A stretch of 7,644 nucleotides of DNA from Bacteroidota bacterium (GTDB taxonomy: Bacteria; Bacteroidota; Bacteroidia; Chitinophagales; Chitinophagaceae). This document shows positions 6,157 to 7,644 of the stretch, one piece after another. The position numbers and the translations under genes are program-made. Every line of letters begins with the position of its first letter. Within the stretch, counting starts at the first letter, position 1. The notes below the pieces were generated by a model that had not been told where the DNA came from, ran no database searches, and was given only the letters and a program-made list of their open reading frames with translations. The stretch is taken from contig JAFAAT010000272.1 of NCBI GenBank assembly GCA_023426425.1, forward strand, positions 1 to 7,644. The letters are read 5' to 3'.

Positions 6157-6187
6157 CAAATATCAATCACTGGTCAGCTCCTGTCAA
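6157..6187 (-). promoter_or_regulatory. Promoter for the minus-strand small membrane protein and cluster
   Basis: On the minus strand, TTGACA (6187-6182) is followed by 17 nt and GATATTTG (6164-6157), which matches TAnnTTTG at 7 of 8 informative positions including TTTG. TTG to -7 spacing is 20 nt, the same as for the promoter at 43-73. Transcription would start near 6151, giving a leader of about 48 nt before the ATG at 6102. Confidence 0.5.
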
Positions 6188-6199
6188 GAAATTCGGGAC

Positions 6200-6232
6200 G
6201 GTTAACAAGTGATTTGTGAGTGGTTAACAGTT
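6200..6232 (-). promoter_or_regulatory. Two TGTTAACC motifs 22 bp apart, facing the minus-strand gene
   Basis: GGTTAACA occurs exactly at 6200-6207 and 6222-6229, which reads TGTTAACC on the minus strand. The two copies are 22 bp apart, two helical turns. They lie 12 bp upstream of the minus-strand TTGACA, the usual place for an activator. The 11-mer between them is a weaker match. This is seen in the sequence; regulation is inference. Confidence 0.4.
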
Positions 6233-6264
6233 CATTAAGAGCGCCTGCACCATCCTGGATTCAA

Positions 6265-6308
6265 CGTGTTACCTTTTCATTAATTTTTGTTTACCGTTTT
6301 GTTACCCT
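6265..6308 (+). promoter_or_regulatory. Four tandem 11-bp units with TTA(CC), facing the porin gene
   Basis: Cut into 11-mers from 6265, the four units are CGTGTTACCTT, TTCATTAATTT, TTGTTTACCGT and TTTGTTACCCT. All carry TTA at positions 5-7, and units 1, 3 and 4 carry TTACC. The 7-bp repeat with 4-bp spacer recalls Pho boxes of other phyla, and the next gene is a porin O/P family member. The array ends 12 bp before the putative -33 TTG. The regulator is not identified. Confidence 0.4.
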
Positions 6309-6320
6309 TTCTTTGAGCGC

Positions 6321-6351
6321 TTGTGTAATCACGTGATTCAGGTCACCTTTG
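6321..6351 (+). promoter_or_regulatory. Putative promoter for the porin gene
   Basis: TTG at 6321-6323, a 20-nt spacer and CACCTTTG at 6344-6351, which matches TAnnTTTG except for the first T. Transcription would begin near 6357, about 23 nt before the ATG at 6380. The mismatch may indicate a weak promoter that needs an activator. Confidence 0.4.
6327..6338. repeat. Perfect 12-bp palindrome inside the porin promoter spacer
   Basis: AATCACGTGATT is identical to its reverse complement. It lies between the putative -33 TTG (6321-6323) and the -7 element (6344-6351), where a bound dimeric repressor would block RNA polymerase. A palindrome of this length can occur by chance, so the operator role is only suggested by position. 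Confidence 0.35.
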
Positions 6352-6379
6352 CGGCTGAACTTTACGATTAAGTAACCCA

Positions 6380-7585
6380 ATGTTAAAGAAGCGATCACTG
6401 TTTTTTGCCTTGATGTCGGTCTGTTTGTCATCTGATGTAAAGGCCCGGGAAACAGCTCAGTCCGAGAAATCTCCCAGCACCAGCTTTAAGTTTGGTAAAG
6501 GCTTAGAGTTCGTAGCCAAAGATTCCAGTGCAAGTCTTAAGCTAGGTGTCAGGTTCCAGACGCTGCTTGCTGCCGAAAGGAGCCTTGCTGAGGACGCTGA
6601 TTTTGAAAAAGAGATGTCCATACGCCGTTTCCGCATTAAGATGGACGGCTTCGCATTCTCCCCTCGTCTGGTTTACAAAATCGAACTTGCCCTGAGTAAC
6701 CGGGATAACAGCTCAGTAATCCCTCAGGGTGCAAACGCCGCAAATATTGTTCTTGATGCGGTATTGAAGTATCAGCTGAACCAAAACACGGAGCTTTGGT
6801 TTGGTCAGACAAAACTGCCTGGCAATAGGGAGCGGGTAATATCATCCCAGGCACTGCAGTTTGTAGACCGGAGTCTGGTAAACTCATATTTTAACCTGGA
6901 CCGCGACCTGGGAGTACAATTACACCATGAGTTCAACATTGGTAACATAGTGATCAGGGATAAATGGGCTATGGCCCTGGGGCAGGGACGCAACATTACC
7001 ATGTCAGATACCGGAGGTTTCAGCTATACAGGACGTATAGAGGTATTGCCTTTTGGTGCATTCACCGGTGGCGGTGACTATTTTGACGCAGATTTTGCAA
7101 GAGAAAGTAGACCAAAGCTTTCAGTGGCTGCGGGATACAGTTATAATGATGGAGCAATGCGTGAAGGAGGTGAACTGGGTTCGTTTGTCGGGGTGCAAAG
7201 AGATCTTAGTACCTTTTTTGCTGACGCTATGCTCAAGTATCGCGGCTGGTCATTGACGACTGAGTTCATGGACAAACGCACAGACCAGTCTCCGGTGGTT
7301 CCTAACACATCCAATTTTTTTCAGACCGGCTATGGCTGGAATCTTCAGTCTGGGTATCTCTTTAAAAACAACATTGAGCTGGCTGGGAGGTACACATTTG
7401 TAAATCCTTCCCAGGCAATTCGCGAGGCGGAGCTGATGGGTAAAACAGATGAATACACTGTGGTGGTATCAAAGTACTTTTCGAGGCACAACCTGAAAAT
7501 CCAAACAGATCTTAGTCATACGAAGGACGAGCTGGATGAGAATGGCTCTATCCGTTACCGGTTGCAGGTAGAAATGGCATTATAG
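6380..7585 (+). CDS. Phosphate-selective porin O/P family outer-membrane protein
   Basis: 401 residues, a normal length for Bacteroidota OprO/OprP-like porins. The signal peptide spans residues 1-22 (LKKR, then hydrophobic LFFALMSVCL, cleavage near VKA-RE). The barrel begins with SLKLGVRFQTLLA (52-64). The family signature follows: MSIRRFRIKMDGFAFSPRLV (79-98), LWFGQTKLPGNRERV (139-153) and FNLDRDLGVQLHH (171-183). Alternating amphipathic strands run to the C-terminus, which ends YRLQVEMAL, the expected outer-membrane terminal strand but with Leu rather than Phe as last residue. Family members are trimeric channels for anions, classically phosphate or polyphosphate in Pseudomonas; specificity in Bacteroidota is often unproven. 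No transporter genes accompany it here. It is transcribed away from the minus-strand cluster, with a repeat-rich control region upstream and a terminator just after the stop, so it seems monocistronic. Confidence 0.85.
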   Translation: MLKKRSLFFALMSVCLSSDVKARETAQSEKSPSTSFKFGKGLEFVAKDSSASLKLGVRFQTLLAAERSLAEDADFEKEMSIRRFRIKMDGFAFSPRLVYKIELALSNRDNSSVIPQGANAANIVLDAVLKYQLNQNTELWFGQTKLPGNRERVISSQALQFVDRSLVNSYFNLDRDLGVQLHHEFNIGNIVIRDKWAMALGQGRNITMSDTGGFSYTGRIEVLPFGAFTGGGDYFDADFARESRPKLSVAAGYSYNDGAMREGGELGSFVGVQRDLSTFFADAMLKYRGWSLTTEFMDKRTDQSPVVPNTSNFFQTGYGWNLQSGYLFKNNIELAGRYTFVNPSQAIREAELMGKTDEYTVVVSKYFSRHNLKIQTDLSHTKDELDENGSIRYRLQVEMAL

Positions 7586-7599
7586 AGCTGCCTAAATAC

Positions 7600-7633
7600 T
7601 AAAGGAGCCGGCAGATAACTACCGGCTCCTTTA
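7600..7633 (+). terminator. Hairpin terminator of the porin gene
   Basis: Perfect 12-bp GC-rich stem (7600-7611 with 7622-7633) and a 10-nt loop, followed by the T-rich ACTTCTTTTAGT up to the window end. It begins 15 nt after the porin stop. Its AAAGGAGCC core resembles the stem after pdhB, which probably reflects a common terminator style in this genome. Confidence 0.8.
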
Positions 7634-7644
7634 CTTCTTTTAGT

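Noticed and set aside
6103..6379. Possible riboswitch or small RNA in the divergent region
   Set aside because: No extended base-paired structure or known riboswitch core is visible; the phased direct repeats and promoters explain it better.
1..7644. CRISPR array, tRNA, rRNA, insertion sequence or attachment site
   Set aside because: No regularly spaced long repeats, cloverleaf, transposase-like product or terminal inverted repeats were found.

Overview
The window looks like a chromosomal segment of a Bacteroidota bacterium, most likely of the Chitinophagaceae/Chitinophagales type; that rank is inference. The reasons are several close matches to the Bacteroidota sigma-A promoter (TTG, about 20 nt, TAnnTTTG), the absence of strong Shine-Dalgarno sequences, Bacteroidota-typical exported proteins (DUF4476, lipocalin-like lipoprotein, HAEPLYID family), a lone E1-beta gene, and a stand-alone biotin carrier of about 166 residues. 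There is no sign of a phage, transposon, CRISPR array, tRNA or rRNA.

Layout. (1) 121-1029 (+): a lipoprotein with a DUF2135/YfaP-like domain. Its promoter is at 43-73 and its terminator (1048-1082) is shared with the convergent 83-residue protein at 1063-1314 (-). (2) 1420-3396 (+): a tightly packed cluster of a biotin carboxyl carrier protein, a secreted DUF4476 protein that starts inside the carrier's stop codon (TAATG), and a lipocalin-like lipoprotein one base later. (3) 3451-4434 (+): pyruvate dehydrogenase E1 beta, with its own promoter and a strong hairpin terminator at 4506-4531. (4) 6102 down to 4583 (-): three exported or membrane proteins, namely a 54-residue single-helix protein, a 125-residue small periplasmic protein, and the HAEPLYID-family beta-barrel-like protein. 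They converge on the same terminator as E1 beta. (5) 6380-7585 (+): a phosphate-selective porin O/P family protein, followed by a terminator at the window end.

The most interesting non-coding part is the 277-bp divergent region between the 54-residue gene and the porin (6103-6379). It carries two sets of TGTT(A)ACC-like motifs with 11/22-bp spacing, one set facing each gene. The form recalls the 11-bp direct-repeat Pho boxes of other phyla, and the downstream porin belongs to the O/P family. A perfect 12-bp palindrome lies between the porin's putative -33 and -7 elements.

Most genes here are housekeeping or envelope genes. I do not see a defence system or other clearly new multi-gene system. 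The less described parts are the carrier-DUF4476-lipocalin cluster, the minus-strand envelope cluster with its very small membrane protein, and the repeat-rich divergent promoter region.
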